Assembly (NCBI GenBank): GCA_963580455.1
Contig: OY756963.1
Coordinates: 15,395,555 to 15,459,554 of the forward strand
Direction: 5' to 3'
From: Euonymus europaeus
Taxonomy: Eukaryota > Streptophyta > Magnoliopsida > Celastrales > Celastraceae
DNA: 64,000 nucleotides
The stretch's first letter is position 1. Each line of letters starts with the position of its first letter. Position numbers and translations under genes: made by a program. Shown here one piece after another: positions 46,080 through 57,355 of the stretch. The notes below the pieces were generated by a model. It was not told the origin of the DNA, searched no databases, and worked only from the letters and a program-made list of their open reading frames with translations.

Positions 46080-46870
46080 AAGCAATAAGCTTTGAGGAAT
46101 TTTTAAAGATGTCAATTAAATATGATATGTCAATGACATATTTAATTGACAGATATCTATAACTTAACTTGACGATTTAAATGAACAATTATAATAAAAT
46201 ACTTAGATTTAATTTGAGATAAAATGGAAAGTGCAATTATAATATTTTATTGGAATATATTATAATTTATGTATTTTAATTATGCTCATGAGTTTGCGCG
46301 GATAATTAAATCCATAGGAAGCTCATATTATATTTTTCTTAGTTGGCTCCCACTGTAACCTAGAAAACCCAATACTTGAAGTGATAGGAAGTTAAAACAA
46401 AATGAAATAGGGATAGGTAGAAGGGGAGTGGGGTTCGGCCACCTAGGGTAAAAACCCTAGGTTGGCCGATTCCTATAAATATGCCATGAGGTGTATTTTT
46501 TTCTTCCCAAGTTTTTGAGACACCCATTGACCTCTTGACTCCCTAACTATTTTCACTAGTTTTGGTTTATTGCTTCAGATTAATCTTGGGGAAGGAGATC
46601 GCCCTCTTATTCTAAGATCGTAGGCTACTGTATAAAATGGAAGATCTGCAGATTTGAGCTTTGAATCAATCTAGCCATCCACTCGTTGTTCTTAATTATT
46701 AGAGATCAATCCAGATAGATCTCAAGTTACGATGATCTAACGTATTAAATTCTAATAGATCGTGCCATGGTAATCATAAATTGATTAGAAATTTTTGAAG
46801 CATGTTTGTTATCGATTACTACAATGTGGTCCTTCATAAACTTTCGCGTTTATGTGCTTTTCAACACTTA
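46080..46870 (+). repeat. LTR-like segment with TATA box and GGCC hairpin
   Basis: Non-coding. 'ggccacctaggg' and 'ccctaggttggcc' (46437-46467) form a hairpin with loop 'taaaaa'. 'cctataaatatgcc' (46471-46484) is a good TATA box, followed by a leader-like region. The arrangement resembles the promoter part of an LTR, but termini and a partner are not identified. Confidence 0.3.
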
Positions 46871-47149
46871 CGTGGCTTTTTTTGGAACACTATCAAGGCC
46901 CAACATGGCTTATGCGCTTCATGATTCCCATGACTACTCATGAGTCATGAACATAGATTAGGCCCCCAGACGGCCAGACCGCTGTAATGAGATTTCAACC
47001 TGGGCCTGAGAAAAGCCTTAATTGGCGGGCTGACAAATTAATCTGCAATCTCAATTTCGTAATTCAAGTCTGGGCTGATGGGCTCCAATGTGGAGTTTGA
47101 AGTTGTTGGGTCAAAGAGAGAATACATTAACAATTTAGGAAAATGTTAT

Positions 47150-47430
47150 ATAGTCAAGTCCTAAACAATTCATATAAGTGATTTCATTGTAACATCATAT
47201 TTCATTGTAAATTTACAATAGAATATCATATTTCATTATTAATATTCGATTGCAATATGATATTTTATTGTACAATTACAATGAAATATCATATTCAACT
47301 GTAATATTTGATTATAATATTATATTTTATTATACATTTATAGTGGAATATCATTTTTCATTATAAATTTTAAAATAGAATACGATATTATAACCAAATA
47401 AAACAATATGGGATATTAGTTATCAACTAT
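47150..47430 (+). repeat. Degenerate AT-rich tandem and inverted repeats
   Basis: Variants of 'gaatatcatatttcatt' and 'cattgtaaatttacaat' recur every 45-60 bases, partly as inverted pairs, across about 280 bp. It is non-coding. Confidence 0.6.
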
Positions 47431-48289
47431 TTATCATCACTCAACAATTTAACATGACATGAGTGATGATAGATGGATAGAAAGCTAGTTATGTAGCAGA
47501 CGTCACAAGTGATGTAATAAGAGGAGAATATGATTGTGATGATCGAATTTTCTGGCGTGAATAGGAAAATAGATATCCCACTGACCAAGCAAAGTAAGAT
47601 GTACTGGATCCACGTTAATGAAACAAAAAGTTGTATTGCATGTGACCACTAAATATTAGGCATCATCAAATTCTCGCGTGAAAAGACAAGCTTTCAGATT
47701 TTAGATTTCCAATTTTGACAATAATCAGTGCCCTAACATACAACAATGTGAAGTTCACTAATATTTCTCAAAAATTGGGATTGAAGCCTTTTAGCTAGGT
47801 TGAGGAAAGTCACGTATCACTAAAATAAAGATCTAATGAATATGTTATAAATTTATGAATTTTCTTGACTTAATAAGATGAGTTTTAAAGCCGTAAGATC
47901 TGAAAATTCCTTAAAGGCCGTGTGATGGGTTAGATTTGGACTACAAGCAATATCATATAATGAAATTATTTAGCTTGAATGTCGGTTGTACCTGTGTGAT
48001 TCCTGATTTTACTTAATTGGAAGAATTGACTCCGACCACAAGTGAGGATGAGATTGTTGAGAAAAGTCTTGCTAAAATAAATTTTATCGAATGGACAAGT
48101 TATAACGCATAAATTTCCGTTACTTAGTAAGACGCTTTTAAAGCCATGGGCCCTTAAAGGTCCTCAAAGGCCATTGAATCAGTACAGTCATGAGTTGAAC
48201 GTGGACTTGATAAAGTGGAGAATATCTTATAATGATAGTCAAGTTTGGATAAAGAAGTTTATTTGTGTTTTCCTTCAATATATGTTTAA
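47431..48289. other. Intergenic spacer
   Basis: No gene or RNA seen. Loosely repeated phrases ('ttttaaagccgtaagatctgaaa...ccttaaaggcc' near 47883 and 'ttttaaagccatgggcccttaaagg' near 48128) suggest a diverged 245-bp duplication. Confidence 0.4.
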
Positions 48290-48420
48290 ATATGTGGCTC
48301 AATAATAGAGTTGTCGATGTATAACTTAAAAGTCATAAGTTCAATTTCTGAAAATAGTCTCCCGCCTAATGCGGAAGTTTTATGGAGTAGGAGATGGTGT
48401 TGACCTATCTATAAGCCTTA
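48290..48420 (+). mobile_element. SINE head relic
   Basis: 'gtataacttaaaagtcataa' followed by a B-box-like 'gttcaatttctgaaaatagtctc' matches the tRNA-derived head of the Au-like SINEs at 41141 and 42150. The downstream GGTAAGG part is not recognisable. Confidence 0.4.
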
Positions 48421-48443
48421 TATTATAATATATGCACATATAC

Positions 48444-48474
<31 letters not shown>

Positions 48475-48711
48475 ACTACACAGCATATTCATGTATAAGC
48501 ATGCCAAATTGCAGATGCGCCAAAATATTGAACTAACTGCTTGGTTGGAAAGCACGTATTATTTCAAAAACCTGAATAAGTGAATCACATGCAAGGAGGG
48601 CAGACCTAATTATGATCATAGGCGCATTGAAGTATTGGCTATACTTAGGGAGTGGAATTTCGTCCATGAGATTTGAAAGCACAGTAGAAAATATTCCAAT
48701 TTAGTTAGTGG

Positions 48712-49255
48712 CCTTTTTTTTTTTTTTTTTTTTTGTTAAATAGGCTTAGCCAATGCATAAAATAATCAAAACCTCACCATTGGGGGAGGAAACCCAATGT
48801 ATAAACATAAAAGCAAAAGACCCAGCAAGGAGAAGAGGAAAGATAAAACAAACAAAAGAGCGGCAAAACCATTTTTGCCAAACAAACACAACCAATAAAG
48901 CTGAAAAGAAAGCTAAATACATGTCCATCAAAACCAGAGAACATAATCTGTGCTTCTAGATACCCCTTCCTTCGCAAGTAAATCGGCAACCTCATTGAGT
49001 TCTCTTGGTATAAGATTAAAATCCAGCCTGTGCATCTTAGTCTTCATTCCTTCTATGGCATTTCGAATTTGAGAAAGTTTCCAAGGGACTGCACCATCCT
49101 TTGCAACCCAGATAAGTGCATTTGTAGAGTCTGACTCTATAATAATATGACTCTGAACTAAATGTGTAGATGTGATAGATAATTCCATAGCCTTCCTTAT
49201 TGCCTTAGTCGATGAATTGGATTCTCGAAAGTGTATTTCGTACGAACAAGATTAA
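48712..49255 (-). mobile_element. 5'-truncated LINE with RNase H domain and A tail
   Basis: The minus strand encodes the end of an L1-type ORF2 RNase H: RESNSSTKAIRKAMELS near 49240-49180, HIIIESDSTNALIWVAKDG, and ELNEVADLLAKEGVSRSTDYVLWF with stop at 48928. A 3' untranslated stretch with 'gggtttcctcccccaatggt' and 'ggctaagcct' follows, then an A run (plus-strand T run 48713-48734). The 3' end closely matches the LINE ends at 54333 and 57197. I could not find its target duplication. Confidence 0.8.
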
Positions 49256-50720
49256 TTATGCAACTAATTTATTATGTTAGTATACTGCTGATTCCTTCTG
49301 CACATGGGAGAAAATCAAATCAAATTTTTATAGGATGCTTGATTGTATGAGTGTGCGGATACCTTTCTTTATCTCTCTTTGATTACTCTTCAATATTGAC
49401 TCCTTATACTCGGAGAGAATATCAAACCGATTCCAACACTCCTAATGATGTATCAAGGAAAAATTCGTTGTGATGATAGGGAATTTGCAAGCATGTTAGG
49501 ACTTACTGTCAGTGCAAAAATAGTCTTCGAGATGTGCGCTTATCTTACCTCTAATCAAGTGATTTGCATGTAGTTTGGAAAACAAAGAAACCACTTGGTT
49601 TGGATTTTGCCTTAACGAAAATGACTTCAATATTTCCTAGCTTAGTGTCACTTAGAAGTACTAATAGAAATTAGAACACGGGAATTCATGTCCTCAATTG
49701 AGATGAAGAATAATATATCTTTTAATGTACTGAGATTTTATTGAATGTTACACACTCTAGTATATGGAAAAACATGTTTTACAAGCTAAATCTAATATTT
49801 CCGCAAAGGCTACCACCCAAAGGTTTTTAAACTAAGCTAAGAACTAAGTAAAAATATAAATGGCCAGAGCCATACTAAAAGTGATAAAGTTTTGAGACGT
49901 TGGGCTTGTTTTTGACACGAGATCCTTGCTACTTCTATTGATGTCGCTTCTTATAGGCTTCCTTAATGGTAGTGGCCTTCCATGATTTTTGATATATTCT
50001 TCAGTTCTGGGAGAGTGGTAGATCATGTGAGCTTCTGAAAAAATGTTGGATCGTGGTGTTTTTCTGTCATTCTCTCCTGCAAAAGAGGAAAGTATATATG
50101 GGATGCATGGTATTCCACTTGCAACTTTCTTGGTTCATGGGATCATTTTCTTGAATTTGCTGGGGCATGATCTTTACTAGGTTCACCCCACTTCCTTGGA
50201 AAACAGGATATATATGCGCACGTTATTGACCTTGAGAATAGTGGATGACTATCTTGGCTTGAGCACGAAAACAAGCACTGTCATTAATTCTGCCACGTGT
50301 TGCCCATGGGTCGTTATTTTTCAAGACCACTGTGTCATGTGCCACATTCTGATTAGTTGGTTATTTTAGGGGTAGACGTATACTAAGCAAATGGCTTAAT
50401 ATTACAAATACCCAACAACTGAACCGAGTACGTATAATAACTTGCATGGGTAATCAATTATTAGTCTCCAATGATCTATTTCTGAATCTTGATCATAGGT
50501 TGATAATACAATTAACAAACACCAGCCATTGGACTGAGTCGGATTTCCACCAAACACACTAAAGAAAAAATAGACTTAATTGGATATTTCAATTAAATTG
50601 TTTGTACACATTTTAATACATGATCAAACCGAGGTGGGCGACAGCAAAATCACACCAATGGCTCTACTAGTGAGCGTCAAAATTGGGGTCCACAGACAAT
50701 ACTCTCCTGGCACACCAAAA
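49256..50720. other. Intergenic spacer upstream of the glycine-rich protein gene
   Basis: No supported gene. The 300-400 bp before 50725 would be the promoter of the glycine-rich protein gene. I recognise no certain element in it apart from the TATA box listed next. Confidence 0.4.
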
Positions 50721-50724
50721 ATTC

Positions 50725-50733
50725 CTATAAATA
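50725..50733 (+). promoter_or_regulatory. TATA box of the glycine-rich protein gene
   Basis: CTATAAATA lies 64 bases before the chosen ATG at 50797, leaving room for a 5' leader of about 30-40 bases. Confidence 0.75.
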
Positions 50734-50796
50734 GCTTACTTGGTTTCTCCTGTAATTCAAGTCCATAGTTGTGGGAATAGAAAAAAAAACATTACC

Positions 50797-51615
50797 ATGC
50801 CTACGCAGAAACTGGTTGGAGCTCTCTTGTTTGTGTTATTAGGGTTAGGAACATGTTCTGCCACAAGAGTCCTCTTCACACTTGATGAAATAGCTGCCCA
50901 CATTAGCCATGGCACTGGTATTGGAGTTGACGTTGGTGTTGGTATTGCTGGGGGGCATGGAGGAGGAGGTGGCTCGGGTGCAGGGGGTGGTGGTGGTGGA
51001 GCCGCCGTAGGTGAAGGTGTGGGTGGGTATGGAGGTGGAGAGGGTAAAGGAGAAGGTGGTGGTGCTGGATATGGAGGTAATGCTGGTCATGGTGGTGGTG
51101 GTGGTGGTGGAAGTGGAGGTGGAGGTGGTGCTGGAGGTGCTGGTGGAGCTGGATATGGTGGTGGAGGTGGTGAAGGTGCTGGGGCTGGATATAGTGCTGG
51201 TGGAGAGAATGGGGCTGGATACGGAGGCGGAGGAAGCGGTGGAGGAAGCGGCGGCGGTGGAGGTGGTGGTGCAACAGGTGCTGGGGGAGCTGGTTATGGT
51301 GGTGGTTCAGGAGCTGGAGCTGGAGGTGGGTATGGTGGTGGGGGAGGGAAGGGTGCAGGAGGTGGTGGTGGTGGTGGGAGTGGAGGAGGTGGTGGAGGAG
51401 GGTCTGGAGCCGGTGGGGCAAATGGAGGTGGATATGGGGGTGGTGCAGGTGCTGGTGGAGGATATGGTGGTGGTGCAGGGGGTGGTTCTGGTGGTGGCGG
51501 AGGTGGTGGCGGTGGTTCTGGAGGGGGTGGTGGAGGTGGTGGAGGTGCACATGGGGGTGGCTATGGCGGTGGTTCTGGAGGTGGTGAAGGTGGTGGCCAC
51601 GGTGGGGGTTACTAA
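50797..51615 (+). CDS. Secreted glycine-rich cell-wall protein (class I GRP type)
   Basis: A likely structural protein of the wall matrix. The chosen ATG at 50797 gives 272 residues: MPTQKLVGALLFVLLGLGTCSA is a signal peptide, then RVLFTLDEIAAHISHGTG, then about 220 residues dominated by Gly in GGGGGSGGG, GAGYGGG, GGYGGG and GGGHGG units with regular Tyr, Ser, Ala and a few Lys/Glu/His. A longer frame from 50740 would put 19 polar residues in front of the signal peptide and begins right behind the TATA box, so I reject it. There are no introns. GGT and GGA codons dominate. It resembles bean GRP1.8-like proteins in layout. Low-complexity matches cannot prove orthology. Confidence 0.88.
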   Translation: MPTQKLVGALLFVLLGLGTCSATRVLFTLDEIAAHISHGTGIGVDVGVGIAGGHGGGGGSGAGGGGGGAAVGEGVGGYGGGEGKGEGGGAGYGGNAGHGGGGGGGSGGGGGAGGAGGAGYGGGGGEGAGAGYSAGGENGAGYGGGGSGGGSGGGGGGGATGAGGAGYGGGSGAGAGGGYGGGGGKGAGGGGGGGSGGGGGGGSGAGGANGGGYGGGAGAGGGYGGGAGGGSGGGGGGGGGSGGGGGGGGGAHGGGYGGGSGGGEGGGHGGGY

Positions 51616-52899
51616 GACATTTACCTCCCCATTGATCACCACTACAAAATGTTTACAAGACGTGTAATATTAAGAAAAATAAGGACAAATTGATTAAAAA
51701 ATGTCCACAAATTATAAATATTGTTCCAACTCTAATGCAATCATGTTCTCCAAATTTGCATCAAATCAGGATCGAATGATATCAATATAAATTTATCTTA
51801 ATTTCTTCCTCTTTTACGTTGAGTTTCCAAAGGGTTGATGCAATATCCATTCATATTTAAGGCATGCATGCGAATATATTTAATTAGTGTCCCCATAATG
51901 CGTCCAATTAATTATCTATATTTAATGACATAAATTTTTACACTATCTATCAATTTATCTATCTGCCTATTTATCATCTATCCATCTATGTACTATATGT
52001 AAAGCCAGGGAAAATGGGAAATGCCACCCTCCCACGCATTCACCAAGAAATCAAGGTTGTGTCTTGATCGATGTGACACGAATAATTGTTGTGCAAAGAC
52101 AGCAATCACTCTATTTAAATAATTTCTATTTAATTTATGAGGTTTAGTTTCATTAAAATGTTTACCATGACTCCTCAGTTCAAATTATTTATAGTATTCC
52201 AATAAACGGTTGCGGTGCAAGGCCATATCATGATATATCCCATGAAATTATATCAGTAATGAATTCTCAGCAGAAAAAGTCATCAAATAACACGTCTTAT
52301 GAACATGCTAATTTTTCTCACTAATGAAAGTAAGAACCTATTCATAATTGCAACACCAATAATCATACCTTTGATTATTCAAAAAATATTGTTATGGAAA
52401 TCAAGGTGCCCATTGATTTAATTAATTGGCCAGACTTTTATGTTAAATAATCATTCATATATAATCATGCACTAAAAAGGATAATAGAAAAATAAAATAA
52501 AACAAAAAAATATATAGAGTTCATGTTTAATTAAATTTCATAATCATGAAATTAATGGTGGCAAACATTTTATCTTCTCAGCCCATCTCCTCACTTAAAA
52601 TTAAATATATAGCATTTTAAGACCCATTAAATCTATAATTAAACAATTAATCATGAAACGTTAGAAGAAGTTTAATCTCCTTCATTCATCTCTTTCATAG
52701 GTTCATGAATATTACAGTCCAGAGAGATGAAGACCAAATGTGAGAGGGACGTTTACACAATAGCCCATACACCTACCATATTTAATGCCTTATTGGTCCC
52801 ATTGAACCATTCATGCCATTCTTCTTATGATCCTTGAACTTCTTTTCCACTTGAATATGTCTTTGGTCATTTTATGCATGAATTCTTGTTTAACAACAT
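51616..52899. other. Downstream region of the glycine-rich protein gene
   Basis: The first 150-250 bases are presumably the 3' untranslated region ('aataaggac', 'aaattataaatattg' near 51680-51722). The rest is AT-rich, with a run of 'ctatc(a/t)at(c/t)tatc' near 51945-51990. No other gene is seen. Confidence 0.4.
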
Positions 52900-53100
52900 T
52901 TACTTCCGGATGTGGTATAAAGTTGCAATGGAGGCAGATATCAAATAATTGTTTGACCTTCTCAAGTTTTTAAAAGCTTGTAATCCCTTTGATAGAATAG
53001 AATGGCAGTCATCATGCTTAACAATCTTTTGCCAACAAGGATCCATCGGAAGATCATCTTTCAAACATGTGAGGCTTGTAATTTCTCCGACACAAATGAG
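52900..53100 (-). pseudogene. Unassigned coding-like fragment
   Basis: The minus strand is open for 66 codons, bounded by a stop at 53101-53103, and reads ICVGEITSLTCLKDD, LPMDPCWQKIVKHDDCH, SILSKGLQAFKNLRRSNNYL, ISASIATLYHIRK, stop. The amino-acid mix and lack of low complexity look like a real exon, but there is no ATG at the front and I do not recognise the family. It abuts a LINE tail at 53101, which may have cut it. Confidence 0.35.
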
Positions 53101-53159
53101 CTATTAATAAACTTCAGAGATACCTTACTCTTTTATGAAAAAAAAATAAAAAAAAAACT
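53101..53159 (+). mobile_element. LINE 3' tail
   Basis: 'ctattaataaacttcagagatacc' with 'ttactcttttatg' and an A-rich run (53140-53158) matches the 3' signature of the LINE ends at 46030 and 55735. Nothing of the coding part remains. Confidence 0.5.
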
Positions 53160-53389
53160 TTCACGCATGTGAGTCCATCGACTCGAAAAAAAATTGGTTA
53201 CATCTGTCAATTGTAAATAAGTTTTAAATTGTCAATTCGATTCTTCAACTTTTAAGTGATTAGTTGCAAGCGTTCCTGCAAAGTCGTCAATCTTGCAAGC
53301 ATGGCAAGATTAGTAAGATTGGTGAATTGCTGGCAAGATTGGTGAATGTATGAAGATTGAGAGCCATATTACCATATAACTGATGTCGC

Positions 53390-55800
53390 ATCTTCTCTAT
53401 GCCCTTCCGGCAACGCTGTGCCAGAATCCATTGATCATTTGCTTATTCTTTGCAAAAGGGTTGCTGATATATGGTACAAAATTCTTAAGTGGTGGGGTTT
53501 TCATGGTTATTCAATGAATGTCCTTCTTATGCAGCTAGAAAATTGAGTGTGGTGGTTTTGTACATTTCAATTATTCTTAATAAAATTAATCTCATTTATC
53601 AAAAAAATAAAATAAAATTGCAAGGTAAGTTTGGTCCATGATGTTTCTATCATTTGGATAATTTGGACAGAACGGAACAACTTAGTTTTCAACAGCAAGC
53701 AAGTGGTTTGGGAAGAGATTTCTTATTTAATCTTCGTTTGGTTTGGGCACTGGCTGCGAGCTACAAATATATATAATATATCAGCTGTCCATACAGTGGG
53801 CCAGAGCTATGGAACTGATCAAGCGATGTTCTAAAAATTCCATTTTCTATCGCTAAAATCCCAAGGCAAGCACTAAATTGGATTCCTCCTTCTCTTGGCT
53901 GTCTAAAATGGAACACGGCTGGTTCTTGCAAGATTCATCTAAATCTGGTTACGGTGGTGTTTTGCGAGACAGCAATGGATCCTTTTTATGTATTTTTTTT
54001 GGGGTCAGCTAGGTTTATGGATGCGACTTTTGCTGAACAACAAGCAATTATTATGGCTCTAGAAATCTCTCTTACTGGGGGTCTAACATTTCTTCCCCTT
54101 ATAATTGAATATGATTCGCTTAATCCAGTCAAATGGATCACGAAAAACTCCTCATCTCAAGCTCCATGGAAGATAGATCAAACAATGAATCTAATTGAAA
54201 CTTTGACTCGAAACTTCTCTTCCATTAGCTAGGTTCATCCATACGTGGAGAGAGGCAAACTTTGTAGCAGATTGCTTAGCAAAAAAGGAGTACACAGGGA
54301 TGATGATATGATTGCTTGGATCATGGATAATTTTTTTTTGATGGAATAGGCTTAGCCTCAGCATATATTAAATCACCCTCACTAATGGCGGAGGAAAACC
54401 AATGTACAATCATAATCCTTCAAGAAGAGGGATAAACACACAAAAAGAAAAAAAACAAGGCAAAAACATTTTGCCATAGCTGAAAAAATGACTAAAGCCA
54501 TAAAATGAAATCTGAGACTCGATTGCATCCTTTCTTTGCCAAAATATCCGCTATCTCGTTGCCTCATCTAAGTGTGTGCATGAACGAGCAGTCCGATAGT
54601 TGCAGCTTCAGTAGGATCGCTGCATTTGTATACTGATATAGTTTCCATGGAGGCTCACAAGTTTGAGTTACCCATTTGCAAGCATTGAGGGAGTCTGACT
54701 CAACCTGCAGTGACATAACTCCAATGTTTGGTGAGGCTACAGATAGTTCAAGAGCTTTTAGGATAGCCCTAAGCTCTACTTCATTCGACTCACATATTCC
54801 AACAAAGCAGGAGAATATGCATAGAATGATCCCCTGGTGATCTCTAAGGACTCCCCCCACACCAGACCTTCCCGGCTTACCCATCGAAGACCCATCTACA
54901 TTCCACTTTAATTTCCCAATTGTAGGTGGTGACCATGGAGACAAAACCTTCGGAGGTTTGATATGTGATCTACTCCAGCACTTTATATTCTCACAACACA
55001 TTTGCATCTGTATGCTTGAATATGGGAGATGAGGGGCGAAAGATAGGCACCATAGTTTAAGCCTCACGAAGATCATATCATACACATGCAACCAATCCAC
55101 CTCTTTCTCTTGAAAGATTACTTCATTCCTTTCTTTCCTTATGGACCAAACTACTACAAAAAATAATAAATTCCACATCTTTTTTTGCATCACGCCACCA
55201 CCAGCCAGGTTACACCACTGCTCCAACAAATTTGCAGAGTCGCCTGCTGGGCACCAAGCTAAGCCCCACCACCCTATGTATCATTTGTTTTGGGAATGCA
55301 CAGGTCCAGCCTCAATATTGGATCATGGATAATTGATAGTGTTTTTTTTTATGTTGCCTTTATTTTGGGTTATGAGGCTTCTATTGTGTCTTCTTTTGAC
55401 GTGTCTACGTACAGATTTTTCTTGCTCTGGAGTGAAATCTGCCTGGAGTTTCTGATTCATAGATGTTGGTGCTGCAGCTGGTTCATAGTTGTTTCTTCTC
55501 GCTTTCGCTTCATCTACTATTCTTCATTCTCTCTCTTTAATTGGCTCTGGTCCTCGTTGCTTGGTTTGGTTGCCGCTTGGTCTGATGCTAGGTGTTTGAG
55601 GCTTTCGGTCTTTGTTGTATCTTATTTCAGTTTGGTACTATTATTTTTTAGTTTGTCTTTGGTCTATTGTTGTCGTCTTGTTTTTGAATCTTTTCTTTCA
55701 AATTATAACCTCGGTTTTCCTCCATATTAAGTGAGGTTATTAATAAAATTCTGAAGGCATTAACCTCTTTTATAAAAAAAGAAAAAGAAAGATATAAATG
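53390..55800 (+). mobile_element. Host LINE (RNase H end), interrupted by a second LINE
   Basis: The plus strand shows zinc-knuckle/RVT text near 53400-53540 (CPSGNAVPESIDHLLILCKRVADIWYK). A short interruption follows at 53545-53625, itself ending in an A-rich tail. Next are IIWIIWTERNNLVFNSKQVVWEE from 53650, and the RNase H stretch (FAEQQAIIMALEIS, IIEYDSLNPVKWIT, then DDMIAWIMDN). The reading stops at 54330, where another LINE is inserted, and resumes at 55318. The 3' untranslated region runs to 'gaaggcattaacctcttttat' and an A-rich tail at 55770-55795. It is truncated at the 5' side and carries stops. Confidence 0.75.
54333..55317 (-). mobile_element. Second LINE inserted in the first, with target duplication
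   Basis: TTGGATCATGGATAATT occurs at 54316-54332 and 55318-55334, a 17-bp target duplication whose last two T may belong to the tail. In between is a minus-strand, 5'-truncated L1-type LINE. It begins in the zinc-knuckle region (WCPAGDSANLLEQWCNLAGG) and continues with VVWSIRKERNEVIFQEKEVDW. The RNase H shows GKLKWNVDGSSMGKPGRSGVGGVLRD, SNEVELRAILKALEL and VESDSLNACKWVTQ, then the RNase H end shifted at 54564. It ends in an A tail (T run 54331-54339). The RNase H catalytic Asp (WNVDGS), Glu (NEVELRA) and Asp (ESDS) are present. Confidence 0.92.
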
Positions 55801-57181
55801 ATTCGAGTCTACAATTTTATATTTCTTGTCATGTAAGAAATGAAGATGTAAAGATATCACTTGCACTTAATTCGTTGTACAACAAAAATATGCAATTTGA
55901 GGGGTCGAAAAAACTCAAAAAGTTCACAAGGAGTCAGCAGAGTTTTTTGCAGTGTGCATACGCCATTACCTTAATTATTCACGATGCCCCAAAGGATCTT
56001 TGGTTAAATCTTTTTTCTTTGATGGAGACAAGGACAAGAAGGTCTACCTTAGGACTAATGGCAAACCAAATGCATTCCAAAAAATTTGAACTAACTCATT
56101 TTTTTCACAACTATGGGAGCAATTAATGAAATAGAGAACGTGTTTCAATTATTGAAAATACAGACAAATGATAGATGCCTTGCATGCAATATATATATAG
56201 AGACCTACAAGTTGTGTAATAGCATATTATAAAATGTTAAATTCGATGACGATTATGAAATTCATAATAATTGTAGTAGCAAATAAAATATCCTTAAAAG
56301 TTTCATATTTTATATGTTCAATATATAGCTATGACAACATTTTAACATAAATATATTCAAATGGGGAGGCCAAAAGACCTCACCATTAAGTTATGAAACT
56401 TTCATGCACAATGACTATTTGATGTTTGTATTAAAATATCACACAGTTTTAATAAATAAAAAAATAATACTAGAGAGTTGCTTGACAAAGCCCGTTTTCA
56501 CCGCTCAAATCCTAATATTAGACATGTAAACTATCAAACAACTTATTTGCTTAAGTTGTGTTCCAATGAAATTCTATAAATGATTTGTATAATATTAAAA
56601 ATATTATAGCACATTGCTAAAGTTGGATCTGGTTGTTTGACTTGACAAGCTTTAATTTATGGTCATGTAATCATCACCATGAACTCTTCATTGTAGTAAG
56701 TACTAATTAAAAATAATCATGTTGTTTGATTTGCTGACACCCAATCAAATAAAAAGTGGTTTAGTGGAAATCTCATTTATAAAGATAGCTAATATATTTT
56801 AATATATTTGAGTCAACCTCCAAACAAGCATTTGAAAAGGAAATCTATATTTCAGAGAAGCGGAAATAATTATGTCAAAAAATTAATTAAAATGTGGTTC
56901 TGTACTATGCAAGATAAGTACAGTATATGTTTTTAGGGAAATCATTATGACTTTTAAAAAAATAAAAAATTTACTCAATCATATTTTTTGTAATGACGTA
57001 ATGGCACTGGAGCAATGAGCAAGAACAATATCTTCTGGAAATACAATGATTATTAAACATTCAGTTCTTCTGCTTTAAATTATGGATATGGTTTTATTCA
57101 AAATTTTAACATTCTATATTTCAATCCCATAACTGTTAAGGATATTGAATGTGGAGTTTATGTTATTAAAAATGAGAATCA
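55801..57181. other. Intergenic spacer
   Basis: AT-rich. A short plus-strand frame from 55875 to 56126 looks like chance. No gene, RNA or recognised repeat. Confidence 0.4.
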
Positions 57182-57196
57182 AATTGGAGAAGAACT

Positions 57197-57340
57197 TTTT
57201 TTGATAAAACAGGCTTAATTTAGGCATATTATTAATTAACCCTTACCAGTGACGGGGGAACACCAATATACAACAAGAGAGAAGGAAAAAAAAACCCCTT
57301 CGAGAAGAAGGAATACGACACAAAAGAAAAAAAAATCGAC
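57197..57340 (-). mobile_element. Very short 5'-truncated LINE copy with perfect target duplication
   Basis: AATTGGAGAAGAACT is present at 57182-57196 and 57341-57355. The 144 bp between are, on the minus strand, only the last part of a LINE 3' untranslated region ('ttggtgttcccccgtcactgg', 'aagcctgttttatc') plus the A tail (T run 57197-57202). It matches the 3' ends at 48740-48800 and 54340-54400. Confidence 0.92.
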
Positions 57341-57355
57341 AATTGGAGAAGAACT

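Noticed and set aside
48712..49980. 'tagtggcc' near 49973 as the target duplication partner of the 48712 LINE
   Set aside because: Only eight bases match, and the DNA between 49256 and 49970 is not LINE-like.
50903..51550. Minus-strand 215-residue His/Leu-rich frame opposite the glycine-rich protein gene
   Set aside because: It is the antisense shadow of GGN codons (Gly on one strand gives His/Pro/Leu-type runs on the other). No promoter or independent evidence.
51011..51667. Plus-strand Val/Glu-rich 218-residue frame
   Set aside because: Shifted reading of the same GGT/GGA repeats; pure low-complexity by-product of the glycine-rich gene.
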